From the NCBI RefSeq assembly GCF_001522545.3, contig NC_031783.1, positions 2,207,790 to 2,271,789 of the forward strand: a stretch of DNA of 64,000 nucleotides, written 5' to 3'. Below, in pieces: positions 51,601 to 63,140 of the stretch (its first letter is position 1; each line of letters opens with the position of its first letter). The position numbers and the translations under genes were made by a program. The notes under the pieces are model-generated. The model ran no database searches. It had not been told where the DNA came from and saw only the letters and a program-made list of their open reading frames with translations. This DNA comes from Parus major (Eukaryota; Chordata; Aves; Passeriformes; Paridae).

Positions 51601-53156
51601 TGACTCAAGTGAAGGTATCCTGTCATTCCTTCAGACTATCCTGATATTTTTAATGTATTGGCCAAGGCCAGCGTGTTTAAAGGTTACCAAGTATCCACCA
51701 TATTTATGCTTAGACTCCTTTGTCTTCTCTAACATCAGTCTAGAAATGTGTGTTTGGTTGATCTTGCATCTCAGTTGGGAAAAAAAAAGCTTCCCACACG
51801 CCATCTTGTGCTGGGAGCTTCCAAAAAAACCTCTTAAGCAAGAGTTCCATAAAAATAAACAGAAAATAACCCCAAAACCAAACCCCCTTAAAAAAAGTGT
51901 TCAGGCACAGACAAGCTCTGTAGGATCTTTCTTTCAGCTTCTTCTTCTGCTTGGAATTTGACCTCACATGCATCTCTGGTTTTTGCTCAGAGTCACCAGC
52001 TTGGAAATTGCCTGTTCTGACTGTGGCTGTGGTGCTGCAGTTCCCAGGGTGGGAATAGCACTGGGAAAGCAACCACCCCATTTTAGACTGGGAGGGAGTT
52101 TAGAAACAATTCCCTGTAAATAACATATGGAATCAGTTGCTCAAAAGTGAGGTTCACAGGCAGGGAGGGGTGTGTTTGTAAGCAGTGTCCCAGCCACAAG
52201 TGCCACAAGCAGGTGTGACCTTGCTCTGTCACCCTGGGCACGAAGCACTCGGTGCTGTCGGGTCCCTTCAGCTCCCTGGCACCTGCTCAGGGGAGGAAAA
52301 GTTTGCAGATCAAGTGCCATCAGGAAACTTCATTCATAAACCTCTGCTAATGCAAAACTCAAAAAGGTTTTATTTTTCTTCCAGAGGATGGGAAATAAAA
52401 GCAACTTTTTAATGATTGAAGCCTCTTTTATGTTGTTGTGGGGTTTTTTCACCTTCTGTGGAAAAGATGAAGGTGAAAGAGGGCATTAACACCCTCTGGC
52501 AGATGCTGCCTCTGGGTTCCTTAGCCCTGATGTCATTAGTTGTCACTGCCTTTGTTGATGGTGCTGGTCATTCCAAATCTCCCATTTCAGAAGTAAATCT
52601 CAGCTCTCCATCTCTTCTCTGCAGCCTGGATCATTAAGGGAGTGTTCCCAGTTGAGTTACTGAGTTATTTTAGTGTCTGAAATAACAAGAAACTGCTGTT
52701 TTCTAAAATGGGCAATGTTTTTTTTCCCCCCCATAACAATTTGTCACCTTTGTCATCCTTGGCTTGCTTTGAGCCATAGAATTCCACCCAAGACACAAAT
52801 ATCCCACAGCCACGTGTCTGCAGAAGTTCTGTGTCTGTAGCAGCAATTAACCTTTACTGTTTGCTGGCTTATGTTACAATTATCTGTACTCATCAGTTAG
52901 GTCTGTTAAATTTCTGGAAGGACTTGTTAGACTCTTCCTGGAAGTATAAAATTTTGCTGGTTTTTTGTGGAATATTTCCTTTGACTGAGCAAGTGATGTG
53001 GGTAAGAGGATACTTTGGTGATCAAAAAAGAAGCAAAACCACAGGAACTTCAAAGCCAAGTGCCAGCATCCCTAGAAACAGCAGCCACGGACTGGGGAGG
53101 GGGCTGAAGGAGGTACAGCTGAACAAACTGATGTTGATTTTGTCTTCTTTCTTCAG
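48660..53156 (+). other. ADCY9 intron before the M7-approach exon
   Basis: A 4.5-kb GT-AG intron (gtaagg ... cttcag) of unique AT-rich sequence. I saw no CR1 copy, long simple repeat or coding homology in it. Confidence 0.87.
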
Positions 53157-53259
53157 CCTCATGAAAGATTACTTCTTTAAACCACCTATTAACAAGTTGA
53201 GCCTCAACTTCTTGGACCAGGATTTGGAGATGGCCTACAGGACGAGCTACCAGGAAGAG
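53157..53259 (+). CDS. ADCY9: ADCY9 coding exon: C1b leading to M7
   Basis: This is a 103-nt exon with acceptor 'ttcttcag' and donor 'gtgtgt'. Its first base completes the serine codon split from the previous exon, and it ends on a codon boundary. It encodes (S)LMKDYFFKPPINKLSL, NFLDQDLEMAYRTSYQEE, the cytosolic approach to membrane helix M7 of ADCY9. Most residues match the mammalian protein as I recall it, with conservative changes such as Q/K, F/L and E/D. The longer open frame that starts at 52831 is intronic. The branch and polypyrimidine tract before 53157 and the homology start both put the exon start here. An antisense CR1 fragment begins about 170 nt downstream of the donor. Confidence 0.95.
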
Positions 53260-56200
53260 GTGTGTTTCTACTGGTATTGGTTTCTGTCTGTAATCTGTCT
53301 AAGCCACTGTCTGTCCTTGGGTTTTTTAACACATTTTGTTGCAGTTGTTTCATGACAAGAGTCATGAAATGTCAAATGTGATTTGCTACTTGATATTGCT
53401 GCCTCTGAAAACAGTCTCCTTTCAGTTTATTATAGAATTATGGAATGGTTTGGGTTGGAAAGGACCATAAAGCCCATCTCATTCTGGGCCATGGGCAGGG
53501 ACACCTTCCACTGTCCCAGGCTGCTCCAAGCCCTGTCCAGCCTGGCCTTGGACACTTCCAGGGGCAGCCACAGCTTCTCTGGGCACCCTGTGCCAGGGCC
53601 TCCAATAGAAGAATTGGAGGGAAGAATTCCTTCCAATATCCCATCTAACCCTGCCCTCTGGCACTGGGAAGCCATTCCCCCTTGTCCAGTTAACCCAGGC
53701 CATCGTCCCAAGTCTCTATCCAGCTCTCCTTGAGCCCCTTTTGGCACTGGAAGGGCTGTGAGGTGTCCCAAAGTTCTCTCCTCCAGGCTGAACAGCCCCA
53801 GCGTTCCAAGCCTGGCATCAGAACAGAGGAGTTCCAGCCCTTGGAGCATCCTTTGCCATGCCCTGAGTCTAGTCCAGTGTTTGGGCTGGAACTCTGAGGT
53901 ACACTGGTCACTTCTCACCTGTCTTTCCTCCATGTTCAGGTTAATGTTTTAAGTCTTTAGGGTGGCCAGAGAACCATGCCGAGGTGGTAAGGACCATCAC
54001 TTACCAAAGTAAAGGACCAATTGCTGCTTGTCTTCTCATCAAATATTCTAACTTTGAGGATGGTAACTTGGAATTTGATTCTTGTTTAGTCACAGTCTCA
54101 TGGTTATCCCTGTGGAATCCAAACCTGTGCTAAATTCAAATGTTCTGATTCCATAAGTGTGCTGCATTCAAGTACAGGCAGCTCAAAACACTGGAATTGT
54201 AAGGAGCAGTAAATTGTAAGGAACTCTTCAAGGTTTTCTTCAGGATTCTGCACTGAGTCTAAAAACTCCTTAATTCCCTTGGGGTCTAATAATATCACAG
54301 GCTTTCCACAACAGTGGGTTTCCCTGCCTGTCTGATAGGAACTAGCAAGATGGTTTAAATTTATCTAGAGTGACATTAGGTGTCAGTTAGAACTGAGGCT
54401 GCATTTCCACCAGTAGCTGAAAAATTGCTGCCAAGAAAAAGCAATTGCTCTGCCCTCCTTGTTCCTCCTCCTCCTCCCTGCTCCTTCTAATGGCTCTGGT
54501 GCTTCTCAGCCTTCCCTGCTGTGAGCAGTTCATTTAGTGGCCTAGCATGAAATATTCATGGTTTGTTTTTCTGTTTGGGGTTCTTTCTCTTTCCATCTCG
54601 GGCTGTTTTGTGCTGTGTTGAAGCAGCAGCAGCTCTGGAGAGGTTGGCAAGTGCCAGAGCCAGCAGGAGATAAGCGTCCGGCAGCAGGAAGGGGAATGGG
54701 CCCTTCCCTTCCAGCAGCACTGAGCTGTTGATTTGGGTGATCCCTCTGCAGAACAGGATAAATTAGGTATGGGTTTCTTTTCTTCTTCTCTGTCCTGCAT
54801 CTGAGGGCAGCAGGATTTCTGCTCCTGCTGCTTGTTCCTTTCAGTTCTGGCCAGTGTTGTCACATTCTCCTTAGCAATATTTGTTTGTTTTCCAATATTT
54901 CCAGGTGACACCTAATTACATTTATTTTATTTTACCAAAGGAAAGCCCAGCTGTGTTGCAGTTCAGTCCCTTCACTTTGGTCAGGAGCTCTGTGCTCATC
55001 CTGCAGCACTGTAATTTAGTGGTATCTCTGCATAAAGTTCCTGTAGAAACAACAGGGAGAAACTTCCTATGGTATGCAGCCTGCAAAATTTGCAAACTGT
55101 ACAGAAAATAGTACATCAGGTAGTTTCCAGTGGAAAGAGAAGCAAAGCAGAGGTAGTAAAGCACAGACAGATGGACCTATTAATGTGGCTATTTGGGAAA
55201 TTCCTGGAAAGAGCAGGAATGTGGCCTGTGCATTTTGTTAGTGGCAAGCTAATAATTTGAAAATTACTACCTCCTTGAAAGTGGGAATTTTCACTCTCTA
55301 ATAGTAGCTCCACAGCACTGGGGCAAAAACCTCTTAAAGCTTTAATGTTAGCAGAGTTCTGGTTCAAAACAACAGTGAAATCTTTTAGAGAGTGGAAAGA
55401 TTTGACAACAGTTGAGGTTCTCTAATGGCCTGACAGTCATTGCTGCTGAAAGTGACTTCACTTTCTGAATTCACCCCTGAATTCACCTCTGATTATACAG
55501 AGCCAGCTGCATGCTCAGGTTGTGATCCCTCTCAGGAATTAGCTCTACTTCCCAAGAGCCTTAATCTGTTCTCATTTGGAAATGAAGGCACTACTTAACA
55601 CTGTTAGAGCATCTTTAACTCTGTCACTTGGGGATCCAGTGCTGCTTCCCTTAATTCAATTGATGGGACTTCATGTGTGGATGAACAGGATTCTGCTACC
55701 CCTTCAGGTTAAAAGGTAATTTTGGCACTGAAGTGATGCTGGCTGGATTTCTTAGGTTGCAGGGAGGTACAAATGAGGAACAAGTTTGTTTCCCAGTATT
55801 GCTGAGCACAGAAGTGTTCTGAGGAGCAAAAGAAACTTTCAAATCAAACCAGAGCCCTCCAGCTGGGCTCCTTCGTGGTGACATTGATAACATAATAATC
55901 TGGTTTTCTTTGGAACTTGTTTTCTATGGTGTATCTCTTGGGCAGATACAAACACTCCAAGGACTGGGCTCACCTTCATGAGCCAGGATGTGGAGCTCAT
56001 AATCTGCTTTTCAGCAGCACTGGCCACGGTAGCACAAAGCACAGCTGCACAAGCACTGGCCAGGATGGGATGGGAGTGTGTGGTCAGGGGTTATGGAAGA
56101 GCAGAATTTGGTATCCTGGGCTCTGATCAATTTGGATTACACAGTTTTTAATCTGGTCTGAAAGGGAGATGTGGATTCTGCCACAGGAGCTGTGTCTGTG

Positions 56201-56638
56201 GAGTGGTGTTAGGAGGGTTTTCTTAACCATCAGTGCTAAAAAGGTTATGGTAAAATCTGTTATTATTTTAAATTAAAATAATAGAAGAAAATATCCCATA
56301 ACTTATCTTCTACTTATTATATTTATGTTTCTTTGCACAGAACAGTCAGTTTTCATGTTGTTTTTTTTTCCTGTGTCATAATAGTGTGTAAAAATCACCC
56401 CGGGCCTGGGGGCTGTGACACCAATACTTCTTTCCAACACAATCTGCTCAGGGAGCTGTGACAGCCATCAGTTCACCTCTTCTGCTTCTTGTTTCCAACC
56501 AGTGCTTTCACTGGATTAATGAAGAAAATTTCTTCATTCCTTTATTTGTTAGGAGCTTCTGTTCATCATCCACCTGAATTCGGCAAAATAGCATTTATTC
56601 CTTTTCATCCCTTCCCTCAATCCCTGTGTTCCACACAG
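53260..56638 (+). other. ADCY9 intron before the M7/M8 exon
   Basis: A 3.4-kb GT-AG intron (gtgtgt ... cacacag), the shortest complete one in the window. It carries an antisense CR1 copy at about 53430-53850, close to the donor. The rest is unique sequence. Confidence 0.88.
53430..53850 (-). mobile_element. CR1 LINE fragment, antisense, near an ADCY9 donor
   Basis: It begins 'ttatagaattatggaatggt', with a well-preserved tail, then 'tgggttggaaaggaccataa'. It has the GC-rich internal block, 'cttctctgggcaccctgtgcc', and ends near 'ctcctccaggctgaacagcc' and the diverged sequence after it. There are several small indels. It starts 171 nt after the exon ending at 53259. Confidence 0.92.
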
Positions 56639-56847
56639 GTTATAAGGAATGCTCCAGTGAAGACATTTGCCAGTGCTACCTTCAGCTCACTCCTGGATGT
56701 GTTCCTGTCCACCACAGTCTTCCTCATCCTCTCCATCACCTGTTTCCTGAAGCACGGAATGGTGGCGTCCCCTCCGCCACCTGCGGCCGTCGTGGTGTTT
56801 GTCATCGCCATCCTGCTGGAAGTGCTGTCCCTTGTCATCTCCATCAG
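56639..56847 (+). CDS. ADCY9: ADCY9 coding exon: membrane helices M7 and M8
   Basis: This 209-nt exon has acceptor 'ttccacacag' and donor 'gtaaag'. It starts in phase 0 and ends two bases into an arginine codon (AG). The product begins VIRNAPVKTFASATFSS. Residues 17-37 form hydrophobic helix M7 (SLLDVFLSTTVFLILSITCF). A short loop ends in four prolines at residues 45-48. Residues 49-69 form helix M8 (ILLEVLSLVISI at its end). These helices open the second six-helix membrane set of the cyclase. The M7 core is nearly invariant relative to mammals. The loop and the first half of M8 are altered, with several Ala/Ser to Val/Ile changes that keep hydrophobicity. The exon region is GC-richer than its introns and keeps several CpGs, as expected for selected coding DNA. 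Confidence 0.96.
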
Positions 56848-59800
56848 GTAAAGAAAGTGTAACAAAGTCTGCAGATAACAGGGAGAGCTGCAGTGGTGCC
56901 TGGCTCAGGAACATTTTGTTTGACAGCATCCCAGGGACTCGCTTGGACGGGCTGTAACGCTTGGAGAATGGTGTCAGTGCAGCCAAGGCTCGTGGCACAG
57001 CTTGTGCAGGGAGAGCTCTGCTACAGGAGTTGTAGCAGAATTATGGCTCTGATAGAATGGAAAATGTAATCTGCACCCCATCCATGCCCCTCTAACTGTT
57101 CCTCAGGGTGCCACGTGCCACTGTATGCCTTCTCTCCTCACAGGACCATCAGAATTCAAACAGAAGACTTTTATCTGCCTGGAAACAAACCCACCCAAAA
57201 AACCGCTTCTTTAAATTCCAAGATAAGAGTACTGAGCTCTGGGGTTAAAACCAACATCATGTATCAGAGCTGCAAAGAGCAGTGCTCCCCTCAAAGAAAG
57301 AAAGAAGAGAAATTGCTGAAGGCACATTGTGTCTGTCCAGATTTATTTCTTTTTTAAAAATGGGTTAACATTGAGGTAGTTGATGTTTTCTGTGTCTGAC
57401 ATATAACAGGAGTCCAGTGTTTCCCCAGAAGGGAAGGGACACTGTTTTGTGTCTGCAGAAGGGGTGGCACTTGGCAGGGTCGTGCTCAGAGGTGCCGACC
57501 CCACACCTGAGCCCTTGTCCTGCCCCTCAGGCTCTGCACTTGGCTGCAGGTGCCTGGTTTTTAACAGCAGCTCCTCATTCCCTGTTTGTGCCCAGGGCTG
57601 GGCTGTTCTGGGTTTCCAGGAGCTGCTGTGTAACTCCCCCAGCCCCGGGGTCACTCACAGGCTCACGGGGAGCAAAGAGCACTTTGTTCCTGCAGCTCTG
57701 CTCTCCTGGGTGTGCTGGGTGATCTACACAGATACCCCGTGTAAGCTGTCATTAACCCAGCTAATCAAGCTGTTAATGAGATGTTTGTTTGTCTGGACTG
57801 TGGGAGGAGTTCACTCTGCCCTCCTCATCCTGTGCTCGCTGCATTTCCCTGACACAACAGCAGGATGAGGGTGGTGTGTGCAAATGGGTGTCCTCTCCTG
57901 GAATCCTGCAGATCTGTCAGGAATGTGTCAATCAGAATGCTTCTGTAATTATGAGCTGGAAGCAATTTCTGCTGCTGTTTCAAAAGAATCAAGAGATTGC
58001 AGTTGGCACTGTTATTTTGACTTTGCAGGATCGAGGTAAAAAATACTGAATTAATGCTTTAGTCACTGAAGGAGGTTTGTACCTTACTGGGCATATAAAT
58101 GTGTGCAAGTGGATTTACATCAAAGCTGGCATGTGGAGTAGAGAGAAGCCATCTATGAAATGCTTTTAAAGATAGCATTTCTTAGCAGGGGTGTTTGGCT
58201 GTTGCAATTGAAATAGTTTTTAGAAAGTCTAAAAATTCAGAGTTAAAAGCTGTACTGATGGTTGAACTGGTAGAGTTGTCATTCAAAACTGTGTAAATTG
58301 TTGCTCTGTCCTCTCGCATCAAAAATTCATTTTCCCCTTTGCAGAAGTTCCTGCACTCTGGTTTGGGTGGGGCAGAAGTTTTTCAAGCAGTTTAATGTGC
58401 CCTGGCTGTTCTTTCAGCTGCTCTGGGTTTGGTGGCTGTGAACTTGCTCAGCTGGGAACAGCTCAACCACCACTTTGCAGAAATGCTGCTTTCTGCTGTC
58501 CAGGTGTATTTGGAGAAAATTTGTGTTCACTCACTTTACAGATGAATTCTTACTTCATTTTAGTATTTTTCAATTTGTTGTTTTTCCCACTTGTTTTCCC
58601 CACGGGACATTGCTTCTGCCTTATTTTGTACATTTATAAAAATTATTGCTATAATCTCAGAAATATTTATAGGTAGATACATAAGGTTTTATTGCAGTCC
58701 TGCTCTATAATTGGTGGTTTATGGGTTCCTTAAGGAGAAGGGAAATTGTTGTTTTCAGTCTATATAGTCAAAGGTTGGCAAAGTGATTTTGTCTGTGAGT
58801 TTGGCTTCACTGCAGCTCTGTGCTGGCAACCTGACCAGTGATCCCAAGACCCCTCAAATTGTCCTGGTTACCTTGGGAACCAGGAATGGCTGGATGGGGT
58901 AAGTGACCACTGCCTTTCCCTCTCCTCTCCTTCGAACCAGCAGGGATGTTTTGAATTTATTTTGTAATAAAATACATTTCTGGGCCACCCTAGTCTCCAT
59001 AACCTGAGACACACACTCTGTACAGTTCCTTTGGGCAGGGAGGTGAAAATGATCTTTTTCCTCTTCAAATCCTCTTCCAAGTGAGGACTGCTCCCTCTGA
59101 CCACTCATTATGCACAGAAACAGTGCAGAACTTCCTGTGCAGAAATGTCATCCCAAATGACAATCACAGAATACCACCGAGATATCTTTGGGGAGGAGAC
59201 TGGATTACAATGCTGGGCACAATCCCAGAATTTCAGGAAAAAGGATTATTTTAAGACCAGAAAATTCTTGACTAAGTTTCACATTGTATTTTCATTATCA
59301 TGATGCTAAGCACCCTGCCTTTAAATCAGCTAAATTGTAATTAAACACAAGACTCAGCCTAGCAAGGGCTGCCTTGGTTCTTGTGGCTCAGCCCTCAGTC
59401 CAGCTGTGGGAGGGGAGAGCACTGGCACAGCCTGGGCAGTGAGAAACAACTTCAAACTCGACCTCTGCAACAGCAAAAGTCCTCATGGAGCAAAGCTTAC
59501 GAGGGAGAGAGATGTTTTGATTCCTCTGAAGTGTCTGATAATAAATTATTGGAGTACCTATAGATGAGGATCCCACTGTTAGCTCAAGAGCCACTCCAAG
59601 ATTAATTGTATAAAGCTGCATGCAAAAATTGGTGCTTCATTTGTGAGCACGTGGAAGATGTCATCTCCTCTGTAATGTTCTCTGAAGAATGTCCTTCTGC
59701 CTGCTTGAAATGTGGCTACTTAGACAAGCTCAGCTGAAGAGTGAGAGGTGCTGAAGTTCTGGTATTTTTAAAAAAATTGTCATTAAATGTACAACAATGT

Positions 59801-61121
59801 GTGAGATTCCACTTGGGAGTCTGAGGAGAGGCTCTGCAGGAATAGGGGTTAGAGATTCTGCCCAATATTTAGTATAAATATAGAAGTTTTGTTCACTAGA
59901 TAATTTTGACATCTTGTCCTTGAATAAAACTGCTTATAAATAAGTTTATTTACAAAAAATGTGTTGCTTTTGATAAGGTGCTTCAGGGAAGGCTTGTGGG
60001 TGAAGGGTTGAAGGCAGAAGAGTGGTTGTTTAGCCCTGCTCAAGAGAGTGAGAGGTGGGAGCACTTTCAGTTGATTCATGAATTTAAAAGAACCTTTCTA
60101 GGCACCAAAAAAGAATTACCTGGATGAAGAGAGCAAGTGCAGTCCAACAGTAGAAGGGAAATTTCGCTGTTGTCTGACCAGAGAAATGCCCTTTTCCTGG
60201 TGCTTTGCCTTCCCAGCCTTGCTCTCACCTCCCTTCTGTCCTCAGCCAGGACCTGTGGCCAAAACTGGATCTTCCTAAATGGATTCCTCATGACCAGGAG
60301 CACAAATTGTTTTCTGCCCCTCCAGCTTAATGAACCAGATCTGTTAACATGACTGATACAGAGTATTGATGCTGGGGAAAACAATGTAGTCTGTTTGCCT
60401 TTATTTATTTCTAACATCTGGTATTTAATATCCCACCAAATTGCTGCCGTGCCAAAAGCTTTTGATTTGAACTCTGGGAATTGATTTTAAACTGCCAGTA
60501 AATACAGAAATGTTGGTAACAGTCTCCATCAGCCATTAATCATTTATGTCAAAGTTACTAATTTGAACTCCAGCTTGTGTAAACAGCTCAGATGCTTTAG
60601 CATTTAAGCCCTGTTGAGCTGCCCACTGACACTGCATTATTTACTGATACTGCCCTGTAGCTATTAAATCTGTCTGCAGCTCTCACTGCTGTCTGGATTT
60701 AATGCACCCCTGACTTCCTGTGCTGGGAGCGTTGGATTCACTCTCAAGGAGAATTCTGTAGTTCAACTCCAGAGCACAGAGCCCCACAATAAATCCCATC
60801 CCAAAAAAATCAGTGCAAGAAGGTGAAGATTATCAGGAGAAACGTGGCCTTGCCCTGGAATTTGCACCTGCCTTTTTGAGCCACGCAGCTGCCTAAACAC
60901 AGCGGCGTCCTCGTGGTGGGATTAACCCGGTGGGTTCACCCGTGGATTTGTTGCTGTAGTTCCAATTTGTCCTGGCATGGAGGCTTGGCAGGGAGGAGGA
61001 TGCAAAGAGTGGAGTCCCCGTGTGTGGGTTGGGGTGAGAGACACGAGCAGAGCCGGGGTCTGCTCCAGGCGTGGGCACAGGCGGCACCAGGCTGCCTTCA
61101 CAGGGAGCCCTGGGCCTGGCA

Positions 61122-61151
61122 CCCCTTCCCCCTTTCCCCTTCCCCTTCCCT
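61122..61151. repeat. C/T-rich tract (CCCCTT)n
   Basis: 'ccccttccccctttcccctt' followed by 'ccccttccctc', a short polypyrimidine repeat on the + strand in the intron before the M9 exon. Confidence 0.75.
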
Positions 61152-61348
61152 CAGCTCAGCCCTGGAGATCCCAATCCCAATTCCAGCCCATTTCTGTTTT
61201 ATTCCAGCAGGGTTTTATTCTCAGAGATGGGGAGTTGGGTGGTGATTCCAGACGTACTCAGTGCTGGACAATGGGGCTGTCACTGAGCACAGGGACAGTT
61301 CTGACACCCTGTAACCCTTCAGAAACCCCAGTTCTTACTCTAGAGAGC

Positions 61349-61363
61349 TTTTTTTTTTTTTTT
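61349..61363. repeat. Poly-T tract
   Basis: Fifteen consecutive T residues in the intron before the M9 exon. Confidence 0.8.
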
Positions 61364-61923
61364 ATCTTTTTCATCCCGTTTTTAAATATCAGTGCTTTGC
61401 TGGAATTTCTGTTTTCCGATGGAATACAGTTAGAATTTTTGGTGTGAATGGAAGTCCATTAAACTCTGGGAACTGGCAAATCTGTGAGCACCCTCTCGTG
61501 GACTCCCGATGAATTACAGTGTATTCCATCCTCCCAAATTCCTCTTCTTCCATAAATTTAAGTATCATTTACAGATTTTAACACATACAATTAGAGAAGA
61601 GTTTCTGTGCTTCACAAAATACTTGTGGTTGCAAGTCAAAGAATTCCAGACCAGAGAATTAAAATCTCATTCACAAACAATTTATATTTAAAGGTGTGGA
61701 ATGAGTGTCAAACTGGTACAAAGAACTTGAAATTCAACATGATTTGTGTCAGGCTTTTATGCAATATAAAACCTTGTATTTCAGACAACAGGGTTAAAAA
61801 TGAGTGGATATCTTTTCTCTTTTTAGATATATGGGTGATTTGGGGTAATTTATGTGATTTTGGAGAATTTCCTATTTAGTGTATGTTTTTTGGTTATTTT
61901 TTTTGGCTGTGAGCATCTCTGTT

Positions 61924-61937
61924 AAAAAAAAAAAAAA
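61924..61937. repeat. Poly-A tract
   Basis: Fourteen consecutive A residues in the intron before the M9 exon. Confidence 0.8.
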
Positions 61938-62406
61938 GCTGTAATTCTGTACTGTTTGGGCTCTGTAGCCCAGAATTACCTGCCCAGCCTGAGTCTGATA
62001 ACTCCACACATGCCATTAATGGCTCTGGATGCAGCTAACTCTGCTACACCACCTTTTTACAGCTTCTTAAAAATAATTAGGCACTTGAACAGCAGTTGCA
62101 ATTTTTCTCAAATGACTCACGTTGAGCTTTGAGAAGGAAGTTATCCCAAGGATTTATTTCTGTGGATAAATACTAGTTTTCTGTGCAATGCCCTTGAGCA
62201 TTGAGCATCCTTTTACCTTCCCTTACTCATTTTAGCAATTAGAGCCGCTCTCATTTGAGAAGCATCTCCGGTAAGCTGCTCTCCAGAGCTCTTCCAGTTG
62301 GCTCCTTCAGCTCTTCACAGGTTGGGGCCGTGGTTTCCTCGGCAGCTCGAGGCGAGAGCCGTTCCTCCCCGCGTGGCTGGTGGGATCCAGCTGGGTGTGC
62401 GGTGCC

Positions 62407-62474
62407 AGCTCAGCTCCTCCAGCTCAGCTCCTCCAGCTCAGCTCCTCCAGCTCAGCTCCTCCAGCTCAGCTCCT
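62407..62474. repeat. 14-bp tandem repeat (agctcagctcctcc), about 5 copies
   Basis: Five almost perfect copies of 'agctcagctcctcc' in a row, ending in a variant 'tcctgcc'. The period of 14 is not a multiple of 3, and the QLLQLSSSS-type peptides in the overlapping frames come from the repeat. It lies in the intron before the M9 exon. Confidence 0.93.
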
Positions 62475-62980
62475 GCCAGGCTGCCAGCTCACAGCCCACG
62501 CTCCCCTTCCCCTTCCCTAATGACAGGGAATGGAGCAGACTGGCTGCTCGCAACTGGGAGAACTGGTTTGGGTTGCAGTGTGATGGGTGCTGGAGCTGCC
62601 CTGCTCCTCAAACATTCCTGGTGTTATTTTCAGTAACTTTAACTTGTAAAAAGTTTCCTCTCTCCCTGCCTGCTTTATTTATGAATGGAGAGGAGTTTTC
62701 CCTCTGCTTTAACCTTCCAAGGAAGTGAAGTTTGCCTTTCAATTTGTTTCCTCAAAGCCACCGTGCCGAGGCTCTCCCTCCCTTTGCTGCCCCTCCTCAC
62801 CGGAGCAAACCTGGCAGCCAAGCTGGATTATTCCCTGGAATCACCAGCAGGTGCTGTGGCACCTTTGGTTGCTCCCAGAGCCTCAGTGATGGATTTGAAG
62901 CTGTATTATTACAGGTAAATGAGAGGTGCAAGGAGATGTGCTGCCATTAATGGCTGGGTCCCTGCTTTGCTGTGTTCCAG

Positions 62981-63140
62981 GATGGCGTTCTTCCTGGAGG
63001 AGGTGATGACTTGCACCAAGCGTCTCCTGGAGGTGATATCTGGCTGGCTGCCTCGACACTTCTTCGGTGCAATCCTGGTTTCTCTCCCAGCTCTTGCAGT
63101 TTTTTCACACTTCACCTCTGATTTTGAAACAAATATACAT
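62981..63140 (+). CDS. ADCY9: ADCY9 coding exon: M8-M9 loop and helix M9
   Basis: This 160-nt exon has acceptor 'gtgttccag' and the consensus donor 'gtaagt'. Its first base (G) completes the arginine codon from the M7/M8 exon, followed by 53 whole codons, so it ends in phase 0. It encodes MAFFLEEVMTCTKRLLEVIS, then GWLPRHFFGAILVSLPALAV and FSHFTSDFETNIH. The amphipathic first part is the intracellular loop after M8. HFFGAILVSLPALAVFSHF is helix M9. The methionine at the start is internal, not an initiation site: the split codon and the upstream exon show the reading is continuous. A 14-bp minisatellite lies about 510 nt upstream, in the preceding intron. The following ADCY9 exon (remaining M9/M10 region) should begin at or beyond the right edge of the window. 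Confidence 0.95.

Larger units (their letters stand above)
56848..62980 (+). other. ADCY9 intron between M7/M8 exon and M9 exon
   Basis: A 6.1-kb GT-AG intron (gtaaag ... ttccag), the longest complete one in the window. It holds a possible alternative 3' exon (57144-57357), a GC-rich stretch at about 57420-57870, a C/T-rich tract at 61122-61151, homopolymers at 61349-61363 and 61924-61937, and a 14-bp minisatellite at 62407-62474. No CR1 copy was seen. Confidence 0.87.

Noticed and set aside
52831..53355. A 174-residue + frame that includes the ADCY9 exon
   Set aside because: Only 53157-53259 matches ADCY9. The frame on both sides is intron sequence that happens to be open, and splice sites bound the exon.
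53430..53933. A 167-residue - strand frame
   Set aside because: It is mostly antisense to and inside a CR1 3' region. That region lies near the untranslated end of the element, so the frame is not a reverse transcriptase piece.
62255..62728. A 157-residue + frame with Q/L/S-rich repeats
   Set aside because: It is driven by the 14-bp minisatellite, whose period is not a multiple of 3. It does not join the M9 exon in phase.
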